A DNA stretch of 41,742 nucleotides from an uncultured Collinsella sp. (GCA_900755005.1 CAAEEX010000118.1:1-41742); one strand, 5' to 3'. Positions 31,588 through 39,850 are shown, counted from the stretch's first letter. Numbers and translations: made by a program. The notes: a model not told the origin generated them from the sequence alone.

Positions 31588-33363
31588 TTACTTCGAGAGT
31601 TGCTCGCTTACGAAGGCGAGAGACTTGTCGCCGTTCTGGGAGAGCTCGATGTACTGCTTACCGCGGCAGGCGACGCACTTGTTGCCCACACGCTCGCAGT
31701 CTTTCTGCAGGTCGGCCAGGTAGCTGGCGGCCTGCGGGGCCAGGACGACCAGGTCAAAGTCGGGGAGCATGTCGACGTGGTTGCCATAGGCTTCGGCAGC
31801 GGTCTCCAGATTGATGCCGCGCTCCTTGGCAGCCTTGGCCAGCGCGTTGGCGAGCAGGCCCGAGGTTCCGCCACCCTGGCAGAGCACGAGCACGCGCTTG
31901 CCGTTGAGGTCGCTGGCGGTCGTAGCCTCGGCAGCGGGTGCTGCAGAAGCGGCAGGGGCGTCGGCCTTCACGACATCGGCAGCGGCGCCGGCGGCAACGC
32001 TCTTGGCATCGGCCTTGCCCTGGAAGGCATCGTTGAGCTTGGCTGCCTTCTCGGCGTTCTTGGCGGCGAGCTCCTCCTGGGAGATCTCGGCTTCCTCGGC
32101 GCACTTCTGGGCGTCATAGGCACGGAAGAACGGGTAGTACAGGGCAAAGTCGACGATCAGGATGAGGGCGAGCATCACAAAGGCGAGCGGCTGGAAGCCC
32201 AGGCCCATGATGGTGCCGATGGGGCCGGGGACGGTCCAGGGCAGGGTGTACATAAAGCCGTTCATGCCCAAGAAGTCGATAAAGATCTTGAGGATCCAGA
32301 TGTTGGCGATCGGAGCAAAGACAAACGGGACAAAGAAGACGGGGTTGAGCACGATGGGCACGGCGAACAGCAACGGCTCGTTGACGGCAAAGCAGACCGG
32401 GACGATGGCTGCCTTACCGACGGCGCGCATCTCCTGGGATTTGGCCAGGAAGCAGAACATAAAGACCAGGACGAGCGTGGCGCCGGTGCCGCCCATGCAG
32501 ACGACGAAGTACTGGGCGCCCTGCGTCAGAACGGCGGAGGCGTGTTCGCCGGCCTGGAATGCAGCCAGGTTGTCGGTCATGTTGGCAACGAGAGCGGCGG
32601 CGATGGCGGGCTCGACGATCGAGGGGCCGTGGACGCCCACGAACCAGAACAGGCTCATGGCGCCGTAGATCACAGCGAGGCCGATATAGCCATCGGCAGC
32701 GGTGAACAGGGGCTGGAACACCTGAATGACGCCCTGGGCAAAGCAGAAGCCAAAAGCAGCGCGGAAGACGATGTCAAAGACCCAAAAGACGGTGATGCAG
32801 ACGGAGAAGGGGATGATGTCCTTAAAGGTCTGCGAGATGTTGGGCGGAACCTGCTCGGGCATCTTGACGGTGATGTTGCGCTTGATGAAGAACTTGTAGA
32901 TGATGCCGGTCACAAACGCAGCGATGAAGGCGGTCAGCAGGCCCTTGGAACCAAGGTAGGTGGTGTTGAAGCCGCTGGCAGCGTCCGTGGCGATCGTGTC
33001 GCTCGAAAGGAGCAAGAAGCCGATGATGGCCGCGCACATGCACGAGATAAAGTTGATCTGGTTGTTCTTGGGCAGGTCGCGGTTCTGGGCGTCGGCGAAG
33101 TGCTTGGCCGTGGTGGCGGCACAGGCGATGGCCAGGATACCCATGGAGTAGTTGTAGCATTTCCACAGGGCGTTGTTGATGTCATCGGGCCAGTAGAAAC
33201 CCCAGATGTTGGGGACCGAGGCTACCAGACAGAAGATGGACGAGAAGATGATGATGGGGATGACGGAGATAAAGCCGTCGCGGATCGCCTTGAGGTACTT
33301 GTTGCGGGCGATCGCGTTGAAAAAGGGCTGGCCCTTTTCGATGATGGCGATGAGTTGCTCCAT
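31588..33363 (-). CDS. lacE: PTS lactose-specific EIICB, copy 2
   Basis: 591 residues. The IIC part is very like classical LacE: FSSIFCLVASVPNIWGF, NRDLPKNNQINFIS, GSKGLLTAFIAAFVTG and FWFVGVHGPSIVEPAIAA. An Ala-rich linker (about 425-488) joins the IIB part, with phosphorylated Cys495 in VLVLCQGGGTSGLLAN. It imports lactose as lactose-6-phosphate with LacF. Start ATG 33363 has AGGAGCATTG just upstream. The gene is divergent from a second LacI gene across a 355-bp control region. Confidence 0.93.
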   Translation of the reverse strand: MEQLIAIIEKGQPFFNAIARNKYLKAIRDGFISVIPIIIFSSIFCLVASVPNIWGFYWPDDINNALWKCYNYSMGILAIACAATTAKHFADAQNRDLPKNNQINFISCMCAAIIGFLLLSSDTIATDAASGFNTTYLGSKGLLTAFIAAFVTGIIYKFFIKRNITVKMPEQVPPNISQTFKDIIPFSVCITVFWVFDIVFRAAFGFCFAQGVIQVFQPLFTAADGYIGLAVIYGAMSLFWFVGVHGPSIVEPAIAAALVANMTDNLAAFQAGEHASAVLTQGAQYFVVCMGGTGATLVLVFMFCFLAKSQEMRAVGKAAIVPVCFAVNEPLLFAVPIVLNPVFFVPFVFAPIANIWILKIFIDFLGMNGFMYTLPWTVPGPIGTIMGLGFQPLAFVMLALILIVDFALYYPFFRAYDAQKCAEEAEISQEELAAKNAEKAAKLNDAFQGKADAKSVAAGAAADVVKADAPAASAAPAAEATTASDLNGKRVLVLCQGGGTSGLLANALAKAAKERGINLETAAEAYGNHVDMLPDFDLVVLAPQAASYLADLQKDCERVGNKCVACRGKQYIELSQNGDKSLAFVSEQLSK

Positions 33364-33422
33364 GCAATGCTCCTAAGAGTCGGTGGGTTAGCAACGATGG
33401 TAGCTTTTGGCGTTCGGTTGCC

Positions 33423-33563
33423 AAAATGTTGACGTTGCCATTTTGCGACACAAATAAAGACGTGAACCAGTGGTTCCTGTGCCTGCGAACCATTGATTCC
33501 TTACGCGTAAACGTTTGAGCCGCCCGGTGGCTCTGTGTTTGCGCAATGGCAACGTTAACATTT
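33423..33563. promoter_or_regulatory. LacI-family operators of lac module 2
   Basis: Two inverted copies of one operator: AAATGTTGACGTTGCCATTT (33424-33443) and AATGGCAACGTTAACATTT (33545-33563), about 120 bp apart and suited to DNA looping. Half-sites are TGGCAACG and TGTTRACG, clearly different from the TGACAACG of module 1. A further dyad GAACCAGTGGTTC lies between them at 33464-33476. Confidence 0.7.
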
Positions 33564-33599
33564 GGGCGACAAAAGCCGTTCGGGGAAGCGGGATTGTCG

Positions 33600-33629
33600 G
33601 TGAACGGTAGGTTTTGGGTGGTAAGCGTA
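33600..33629 (-). promoter_or_regulatory. LytTR-like direct repeat (site 4)
   Basis: On the minus strand TACGCTTAC (33629-33621) and ACCGTTCAC (33608-33600) lie 21 bp apart; the first half is degenerate. It is in the lacE copy 2/LacI control region, which holds no gene between 33364 and 33718. A TATACT (33648-33653) downstream may be the -10 box of the LacI gene. Confidence 0.45.
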
Positions 33630-33718
33630 TTGCGGGGAGGCGTTGGATATACTTGAAGGCGTTCATTTGACTGCGTAGGATGCCGCCAATGGCATCGTTG
33701 ACATAGAAAGATCGACCT

Positions 33719-34723
33719 ATGGCCGCTGTTAAAAAATCGGTTTCCGTTAAGGACGTGGCGCGTCTCGCGGGCGTCTCGGAGCAGACGGTCTCGCGCACCG
33801 TGCACGATTCGCCCAGCGTGCGTCCCGAGACCAAGGAGCGCGTGCGTGCCGCCATGCGCGAGCTGGGGTATCGTCCAAACTTTGCCGGCCGTTCGCTGCG
33901 TCGCGGCAAGTTCAAGACCGTCGGCGTCGCCATGTTCAACATTACCGGTACCGGCAATCTCGACCGCATGGAGGGCTTTGCCGCCGCCGCCGACAAGCAC
34001 GGCTATGCCATCACCCTTACTAAAGTAGATGGACATCCCTATACCCTCGAGAGCGCATCGTCGCGCATGAGCGCACTGCCGGTGGACGGCATGGTCGTGA
34101 TCATGAACCGCATGCCGGCGGACTTTGGCTCCTTCGAGCCACTGCCCGGTATGCAGACGGTGCTCGTTACTATGCTGGAGCACCCGCTGTGCTCGACGGT
34201 TGATAACGATCAGTTCGATTGCTCGCGCCAGGTTGTCGAGTACTTGCTGGGGCAGGGGCACAAGACCGTGCACTTTATCTCATGTCCCGAGCGCTCGCTT
34301 TCGGGCATGCAGCGCGAGGAGGGCTGGCGTGAGACATTGCGCGCGCATGGTGTTGAGCCGCCGCGACTCGTCCGTGGCGATTGGACGGCACAGAGCGGGT
34401 ATGCTGCCGGTCAGGCTCTGGCGGACGATCCGACCTGTACGGCCATTTATGCTTCCAACGATGCCATGGCATATGGCTGCATCCGTGGGCTCGAGTCGCG
34501 CGGGAAGCGCGTGCCCGAGGATGTGAGCGTAGTGGGTGTTGATGACAGCCTGGGCGATATCGTGCCCGACCGTCACCTGACCACGGTGCGCTTTGACAAC
34601 AAGCGCGTCGGCATGTGGGCGGTCGACAAGATTGCCGGCGCCGAGGGGGTTGCGTCTGGCGTGGAGCACATGCTGATCCCCGGCATGCTCGTAGAGGGTG
34701 ATACGGTGCGCGATGTACGCTAG
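33719..34723 (+). CDS. LacI-family repressor, lac module 2
   Basis: 334 residues. Helix-turn-helix at about 8-30 (VKDVARLAGVSEQTVSRTVH), hinge NFAGRSLRRGKF, sensor domain with GMVVIMNRMP, AIYASNDAMAYGC and VGVDDSLGDI. It is a paralogue of the 28640 repressor in the same position relative to a lacE-lacG pair. It should bind the ATGGCAACGTTAACAT-type sites upstream. AGAAAG precedes ATG 33719 by about 9 bases. The effector is unknown; a phosphogalactoside is likely. Confidence 0.9.
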   Translation: MAAVKKSVSVKDVARLAGVSEQTVSRTVHDSPSVRPETKERVRAAMRELGYRPNFAGRSLRRGKFKTVGVAMFNITGTGNLDRMEGFAAAADKHGYAITLTKVDGHPYTLESASSRMSALPVDGMVVIMNRMPADFGSFEPLPGMQTVLVTMLEHPLCSTVDNDQFDCSRQVVEYLLGQGHKTVHFISCPERSLSGMQREEGWRETLRAHGVEPPRLVRGDWTAQSGYAAGQALADDPTCTAIYASNDAMAYGCIRGLESRGKRVPEDVSVVGVDDSLGDIVPDRHLTTVRFDNKRVGMWAVDKIAGAEGVASGVEHMLIPGMLVEGDTVRDVR

Positions 34724-34783
34724 GGCGTGGACCTGTTTGGGTTGCCACTAATTGTGTTCGATATTGTTCGCATTGGTTTAAAA

Positions 34784-34813
34784 ACCGTTCACGGGCGAAA
34801 ATCGACCGTTCAT
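34784..34813 (+). promoter_or_regulatory. LytTR-like direct repeat (site 5), best match
   Basis: ACCGTTCAC (34784-34792) and ACCGTTCAT (34805-34813) with a 12-base spacer, so 21 bp start to start. The second matches the published LytTR half-site pattern at all nine positions. It lies about 125 bp before lacF. Confidence 0.6.
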
Positions 34814-34937
34814 AGCTCGAAATTGCGTTTTGCATTGTTCTGTTTTGTTTGAATGTTAATGTTTCTGTCATACACAACGCAGCGCGTATGCCCGGACGCG
34901 ATGCTCTCCATTGGTTCATATGTGAAAGGAACGCAAT

Positions 34938-35276
34938 ATGGCAACCAAAGAAGAAATCTCGATGGTTGGATTCGAGATCGTCGCATACGCGGGTGACGCC
35001 CAGACTGATCTGCTTGCAGCGCTCGATGCTGCTCGCGAGGGTGATTTTGAGAAGGCCGAACAGCTGCACAAGGATGCGAGCGATGCACTCATTGGCGCCC
35101 ACGACACGCAGACCAAGCTGCTTTCGCAGGAGGCCGGCGGCGGCGAGATGGAGATGACCTTCATCATGGCCCACGCTCAGGACACCCTCATGACCACCAT
35201 GATCCTGGAGAAGCAGACCCGCTTTACCATCGATGCCTACAAGCGCATCGCTGAGCTCGAGGCCAAGCTCGCCTAA
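34938..35276 (+). CDS. lacF: PTS lactose-family EIIA
   Basis: 112 residues, the size of LacF/CelC. Seen: MVGFEIVAYAGDAQTDLLAAL near the start and the phosphorylated His79 with metal-binding Asp82 in IMAHAQDTLMTTM. The family forms trimers. It is the only lactose-family IIA in the window and so probably serves both LacE copies. GAAAGGAACG lies before the ATG. It has its own terminator and an upstream LytTR-like site, so it is expressed apart from the two lacE-lacG units. Confidence 0.95.
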   Translation: MATKEEISMVGFEIVAYAGDAQTDLLAALDAAREGDFEKAEQLHKDASDALIGAHDTQTKLLSQEAGGGEMEMTFIMAHAQDTLMTTMILEKQTRFTIDAYKRIAELEAKLA

Positions 35277-35303
35277 CGAACTCTCACAACCAAGTCCCCT
35301 TCC

Positions 35304-35335
35304 AAAAGCCCTGTCGCAACCCCGCGACAGGGCTT
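35304..35335 (+). terminator. Terminator of lacF
   Basis: GCCCTGTCGC pairs perfectly with GCGACAGGGC (35308-35333), then TTTT. The A-run before the stem makes it symmetric. Confidence 0.92.
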
Positions 35336-35350
35336 TTCTGTCCCTCAGCC

Positions 35351-35421
35351 TAAGTTGCGGTGAAATAGGGACTGAAAGGGGGCTAGCAGGCATAAAACAA
35401 TCCCTATTCCACCGCAACTTA
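35351..35421. repeat. 71-bp palindromic element
   Basis: Arms of 21 bp (35351-35371, beginning TAAGTTGCGGTG, and 35401-35421, ending CACCGCAACTTA) are complementary with a single mismatch around a 29-base centre. It follows the lacF terminator and has no coding frame. It resembles a REP/MITE-type intergenic repeat, but no second copy is in the window. Confidence 0.7.
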
Positions 35422-35496
35422 TTGGGTGCTGTTGGACATTTTGCTTCGTGGGTATACTTCCATCCGCAATACAGGCCGGAATGAGGAGGTATCCAA

Positions 35497-36510
35497 ATGC
35501 CGGACAATGGATCGATTCAAAAGAGAGACGCGCACGAGATGGCTCATGGGCGCCCCGTCCAAATTACCGAGCATACGACGGTGGCCGAACTGCAGCCCAG
35601 CCTGTCCGATGTCGTGTGCGCAAATAAAAAACTGCAGATTGGCTTCATCGTTGCGCTCGTGGTACTGGCGCTACTGTCGGGCTTTGTAGCTCGTCCGCAT
35701 TTCGCCGATACCAAGACTTGGGACTCCACCATCGAGGTCATCGATCAAAAGAAAGGTAACGTACTGGCGCTCACGACCTCGTGCGTTGCCCTATCTGCGG
35801 GTATTACCGCGCTGCCGGGCGATACGGGAACGCCGGTTGCTGAGCAGCTCGCGCAGCTTTCAGGCAACCTTGGTATCGTGCTTGCCGTACTATACCTCGA
35901 GAAATATTTGCTCACGATTTTGTGGTCGGTTGGCTTGGGCATCTTAATCCCGTTTGCGTTGGTACTCTTTGCGGTGTCGCTCGGCATTCACGGGCGCTGG
36001 AGTACGAGCGCCGTCCTGCGCCGCGTGGCGACTCGCGTGCTGGTGGTCTCTATGATCGGAATGGCCTTGGTGCCTGCAAGCGTATGGGTGTCGCAAAAGG
36101 TCGACGAAACGTATCGAGTGAGCATCGAGGCGGCCGAGCAAAAGGCGGCCGACGCCGCGAGTGCGGCAGATAGCGATAGCTCCAAAACAAGCAAGAAAAA
36201 GACCGAGTCCACAGAGTCCAAGAACGTGCTTGAGCAGCTTGCCGACGGCGCCTCGGGTCTCGTCGCGTCGGTGACCAGCGGCGCCAAGCAGATGACCGAT
36301 GAAATTGTGCAGCAAGTGACCGATCTGATCGAAGGCGTCATCGTGATGATCGTGACCTCATGCGTGATTCCATTGCTGGTGCTCGCGGCGTTTTTGTGGC
36401 TGGGGCACACACTGCTGGGGATTGATATTTCCGGGCCGGCGAACTATTTGACGGGCCGCTTTCTGGGTGCTCCGTCCAAGCATGCCAAGAAGGGCGGGCA
36501 GTCCGAGTAA
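35497..36510 (+). CDS. Multi-pass membrane protein of unknown function
   Basis: 337 residues. About five hydrophobic segments are visible: 47-66, 85-105, 125-160 (long, perhaps two), 177-197 and 272-297. Between the last two lies a hydrophilic, Lys/Ser/Ala-rich stretch (about 205-265, including SKTSKKKTESTESKN) with a coiled look. The first 45 residues are polar. GAGGAGGT precedes the ATG. It lies between lacF and lacA, but is closed off by terminators on both sides, so it need not belong to sugar use. No family recognised. Confidence 0.75.
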   Translation: MPDNGSIQKRDAHEMAHGRPVQITEHTTVAELQPSLSDVVCANKKLQIGFIVALVVLALLSGFVARPHFADTKTWDSTIEVIDQKKGNVLALTTSCVALSAGITALPGDTGTPVAEQLAQLSGNLGIVLAVLYLEKYLLTILWSVGLGILIPFALVLFAVSLGIHGRWSTSAVLRRVATRVLVVSMIGMALVPASVWVSQKVDETYRVSIEAAEQKAADAASAADSDSSKTSKKKTESTESKNVLEQLADGASGLVASVTSGAKQMTDEIVQQVTDLIEGVIVMIVTSCVIPLLVLAAFLWLGHTLLGIDISGPANYLTGRFLGAPSKHAKKGGQSE

Positions 36511-36546
36511 CTAAAACAGCTGTATATACCGGGGCATACTGCCGAA

Positions 36547-36579
36547 AGGCGGCCGAGATGCGTTCTCGGCCGCCTTTTT
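36547..36579 (+). terminator. Intrinsic terminator
   Basis: AGGCGGCCGAGA pairs with TCTCGGCCGCCT around a short loop, then TTTTTG. Confidence 0.93.
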
Positions 36580-36617
36580 GTTTGTTGAATACGTGGTAAG
36601 CCGGGCTTTTCCTGAGA

Positions 36618-36727
36618 CCAAACGGTCATCAATCATCTGTGAACGGTACTTGTTCAAAAAAGAACAAAGATAAACAAATAGTTGTTGCAGTCACTGTTCG
36701 AATGTGTTCAAATAAACATGAACAGTG
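36618..36727. promoter_or_regulatory. lacA control region: LytTR-like site 6 and DeoR-type dyads
   Basis: On the minus strand ACCGTTCAC (36647-36639) and ACCGTTTGG (36626-36618) lie 21 bp apart. Next come TTGTTC-N6-GAACAA (36650-36667), then nested dyads: CACTGTTC (36692-36699) with GAACAGTG (36720-36727), enclosing TGTTCA-N8-TGAACA (36705-36724). The TGTTC half-sites suit the DeoR-family regulator at 24130. No clear -10/-35 pair was chosen. Confidence 0.6.
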
Positions 36728-36818
36728 AAGAACCGCACATTCAGATGCCCGGACCTGAACGCGATTCAACACTTCCAAACAGAAACTACGCACCTGCGTA
36801 TCTCTCAAGGAGGATGTC

Positions 36819-37247
36819 ATGAGAGTTGTAATCGCTTCCGATGCCGACGGTATGTCGATGAAGGAGTCCATCAAAGAGATGCTCATCGCCGACGGTCACG
36901 AGGTCGTCGACTATTCCGAGACCCCTGCCGCGGACTTTGTCGATTCCGCCACCGCCGTTGCCAAGGACCTGCTGGAGCACAAGGATTCCCAGGGCTTTGC
37001 ATTCGATAAGTACGGCGTCGGCTCCTATATGGCCGCCGTCAAGATCAAAGGCATGGTCGTCGCCAACATTTCCGATGAGCGTTCCGCTTACATGACCCGC
37101 GAGCACAACGGCTCGCGCATGGTCACCATGGGCCCGGGCGTTGTGGGCACCGAGGTCGCCAAGAAGATCGCCCGCGAGTTCCTGCGCGCCCAGTACGCCG
37201 GCGGCCGTCACCAGATCCGTGTCGACATGCTCAACAAGATGGCCTAA
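36819..37247 (+). CDS. lacA: Galactose-6-phosphate isomerase subunit LacA
   Basis: 142 residues of the RpiB/LacAB family, beginning MRVVIASDADGMSMKESI. It includes NISDERSAYMTREHN and MVTMGPGVVG, which match the shared fold. Like other LacA proteins it lacks the catalytic cysteine motif, which is on LacB; the two form a mixed complex that converts galactose-6-phosphate to tagatose-6-phosphate. AAGGAGG precedes the ATG. First gene of lacA-lacB-lacX-lacC; GTT-rich operators lie upstream. Confidence 0.92.
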   Translation: MRVVIASDADGMSMKESIKEMLIADGHEVVDYSETPAADFVDSATAVAKDLLEHKDSQGFAFDKYGVGSYMAAVKIKGMVVANISDERSAYMTREHNGSRMVTMGPGVVGTEVAKKIAREFLRAQYAGGRHQIRVDMLNKMA

Positions 37248-37310
37248 CGAGAGCCACCGAGAACTCGAACTTCTATCTCAACTTGTGAATTCAGACGAAA
37301 GGACGTTCTG

Positions 37311-37835
37311 ATGAAGAAGACCATCGCAATCGGTTGCGACCATATCGTTACGGACGAGAAGATCTATCTGGCCGACCGCCTGGAGCAGGCTGGCTACAAG
37401 GTGCTCGACTGCGGCACCTACAGCCACACCCGTACGCACTATCCCATCTACGGTAAGGCCGTGGGCGAGGCTGTTGCCAGCGGCAAGGCCGACTTTGGCG
37501 TGGCCCTGTGCGGCACCGGCATCGGCATCACCAACGCCGTCAACAAGGTTCCCGGCGCCCGTTGCGCCCTGGTTCGCGACATGACCTCTGCCCTGTATGC
37601 CCGTCGCGAGCTCAACGCCAACATCGTGGGCTTTGGCGGCAAGATTACCGGTGAGTTCCTGATGGCCGATATCATGCTTGCCTTCCTGGAGGAGCCCTAC
37701 GAGAAGACCCCCGAGCACGATGCCCTGATCGCCAAGATCGACGCTTGCAATAAGGCCGACGCCGAGGCTCAGGCTGACCCGCACTTCTTTGACGAGTTCC
37801 TCGAGAAGTGGGACCGTGGCGAATACCACGACTAG
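37311..37835 (+). CDS. lacB: Galactose-6-phosphate isomerase subunit LacB
   Basis: 174 residues, the LacB size. The catalytic site is visible as CDHIVTD (residues 9-15) and Cys67 in ALCGTGIGITNAVNK; ARCALVRDMTSALYARREL and ANIVGFGGK complete the RpiB-type fold. With LacA it makes tagatose-6-phosphate from the galactose-6-phosphate released by LacG. GAAAGGACG lies before the ATG, 63 bp after lacA. Confidence 0.95.
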   Translation: MKKTIAIGCDHIVTDEKIYLADRLEQAGYKVLDCGTYSHTRTHYPIYGKAVGEAVASGKADFGVALCGTGIGITNAVNKVPGARCALVRDMTSALYARRELNANIVGFGGKITGEFLMADIMLAFLEEPYEKTPEHDALIAKIDACNKADAEAQADPHFFDEFLEKWDRGEYHD

Positions 37836-37954
37836 CGGGTATCCGGCGTAATTTACTAGTCCGTTGACGGCTCGCGTTTCTGTGAGGGGGCGCGGGCCGG
37901 TTTTCTATCAGCCCCACTGACTCGGCGGGCTGGCGTACGAAAGGGAAGGCTCCT

Positions 37955-38836
37955 ATGGAGTTTGTTCTTGATAACGGTTCTGTTCGCGTGGCACTGAGCA
38001 CGGCTGGCGGATCGTTCACTTCGATTAAAGCCAACGATCGTGAGTACCTGTGGCAGGGTGACCCGGCGGTTTGGTCGGGCCAGGCGCCCATTTGCTTTCC
38101 GATCTGCGGCGGCCTTCGTGACGGCCGCGCGATGACCATGGGCGGCCGCGAGGTCAAGCTTGCCCGCCACGGCTTTGCCCGCAAGCAGGAGTGGAAGCTC
38201 GAGGAGCAGGGCGACAACATGGTTGCGCTGAGCCTAAGCTCTGCCGACCACGCCGAACTGCTCGAGCAGTATCCGTATCCGTTTAAGATCGTCGCGCGCT
38301 ACACGATCGATGCGGTTAAGGTGGCCGTGTCGTATGAGGTGACCAATGAGGGCACCGAGGATATGCCATTCTTTGTGGGTGGCCACCCTGGCTTTAAGTG
38401 CCCGCTCGACGAGGGCGAGTCCTATGACGATTACGAGCTCCGTTTTGATCAGCGTGAGGCCACCGAGCTCTGTACTGCCGTTCCCTCGACGGGCCTGATT
38501 GATGTCGAGCATCGCAGCAAAAACCCGATGGTCGGCCACGACCTGCCGCTGACCCACGAACTTTTCGACTTCGCGGAGACCATCTTTGACGTGCTCGAGA
38601 GCCGCGTGGTTACGCTGACCAAGAAAACCGAGGACAAGGGCGTGCGCCTAACATTCCCCGATATGCCGTACCTGATTGTATGGAGCAAGCCCGAGGGCGA
38701 CTTTGTGGCCGTGGAACCGTGGGGCGGCCTGTCCACCTGCTCTGACGAGGACGATGTTCTGGAGCATAAGCGCGGCTGCCTGGTTGCCAAGCCGGGGGAG
38801 ACCGTCACCCGTGGCTTTGAGATCGAGATCCTTTAA
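37955..38836 (+). CDS. lacX: Aldose 1-epimerase-like protein, copy 2
   Basis: 293 residues, the same length as the 18598 gene and sharing most residues (for example WSGQAPICFPICGGLRD, HGFARKQEWKL, VGGHPGFKCPLDEGESY). It keeps the mutarotase-type His and the late FVAVEPWGG acidic position. Probable role: anomer conversion of galactose-6-phosphate or tagatose-6-phosphate. GAAAGGGAAGG precedes ATG 37955. The lacX-lacC spacing (56 bp) is almost that of copy 1 (59 bp), pointing to duplication as a block. Confidence 0.9.
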   Translation: MEFVLDNGSVRVALSTAGGSFTSIKANDREYLWQGDPAVWSGQAPICFPICGGLRDGRAMTMGGREVKLARHGFARKQEWKLEEQGDNMVALSLSSADHAELLEQYPYPFKIVARYTIDAVKVAVSYEVTNEGTEDMPFFVGGHPGFKCPLDEGESYDDYELRFDQREATELCTAVPSTGLIDVEHRSKNPMVGHDLPLTHELFDFAETIFDVLESRVVTLTKKTEDKGVRLTFPDMPYLIVWSKPEGDFVAVEPWGGLSTCSDEDDVLEHKRGCLVAKPGETVTRGFEIEIL

Positions 38837-38892
38837 CGAGTTATCGTATGTTTGGGGTCGCGCGTTTGGCGCCCCGGAAACAGGAGTTCAAT

Positions 38893-39828
38893 ATGATTCT
38901 GACCGTTACCATGAACCCGTCGATCGATACGCGCTATCAGCTCGACAAGCTGATCATCGACGACGTGAACCGCGTGACGCCCGAAAAGACCGCTGGCGGC
39001 AAGGGCCTCAACGTGAGCCGCGTGTTGCTGCAGCTGGATGACGACGTGCTCGCGACCGGCCTGCTTGGCGGCCACATGGGTGCCTATATGGCCGAGCTTA
39101 TGGATGCCGACGGCGTCAAGAACGACTTTGTGCCCATCGCCGGTGAGACGCGCATTTGCCTGAATATCCTGCACGAGGGTAATCAGACCGAGCTGCTGGA
39201 GAGCGGTCCGCAGATTGCGCCTGCCGAGCTCGAGGCCTTTACGGCCAAGTTCGCCGAACTTGCAGCGAAGGCAGACGTTGTGACGCTTTCGGGCTCGCTG
39301 CCGCGTGGCGTCGATGCCGGCTACTATGCCGAGCTCGTCAAGATCGCCGAGGAGGCGGGCGCCAAGGTGCTGCTCGACACCTCGGGTGCATCGCTGGAGG
39401 CCGCGCTGGAGTCCGACGCTAAGCCTGAGCTCGTAAAGCCCAACCTGACCGAGATTAACGGCCTGCTGGGTACGTCCTTTACGACCGATGATGTCGATGC
39501 CCTGCGCGAGGCGCTTGCCTCCGATGGCCGCTTTGCCGGTATTCCCTGGGTTGTCGTTTCGATGGGCGCTGCCGGTTCGGTGGGTTTCCATGAGGGCCGC
39601 GCGTTCCGCGCCAAGACGCCCGCGATTGCGGCTGTGAACGCGACGGGTTCCGGCGATTCGACCATCGCTGGCTTTGCGCATGCCATTGCTGCTGGTGCCG
39701 ACGACGTCACGGTGCTCAAGACCGCCAATACCTGCGGCAAGCTCAACGCCATGGATCCCAAGACCGGGCATTTGGTTATGGACCGCTGGGACGAGATCTA
39801 CAACAGCGTTGAGGTCGTAGAGTTGTAG
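38893..39828 (+). CDS. lacC: Tagatose-6-phosphate kinase (PfkB family), copy 2
   Basis: 311 residues with GGKGLNVSRVLLQL and NATGSGDSTIAGF (catalytic Asp255). It is nearly the same as copy 1 at 19539; changes are mostly conservative. In this operon it takes tagatose-6-phosphate from LacAB. ATG 38893 follows CAGGAG by 6 bases; an upstream frame extension overlapping the lacX end is not needed. The lacD aldolase that normally follows lacC is absent. Confidence 0.93.
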   Translation: MILTVTMNPSIDTRYQLDKLIIDDVNRVTPEKTAGGKGLNVSRVLLQLDDDVLATGLLGGHMGAYMAELMDADGVKNDFVPIAGETRICLNILHEGNQTELLESGPQIAPAELEAFTAKFAELAAKADVVTLSGSLPRGVDAGYYAELVKIAEEAGAKVLLDTSGASLEAALESDAKPELVKPNLTEINGLLGTSFTTDDVDALREALASDGRFAGIPWVVVSMGAAGSVGFHEGRAFRAKTPAIAAVNATGSGDSTIAGFAHAIAAGADDVTVLKTANTCGKLNAMDPKTGHLVMDRWDEIYNSVEVVEL

Positions 39829-39850
39829 CGGTTGTGACTCCTAATAGAAT

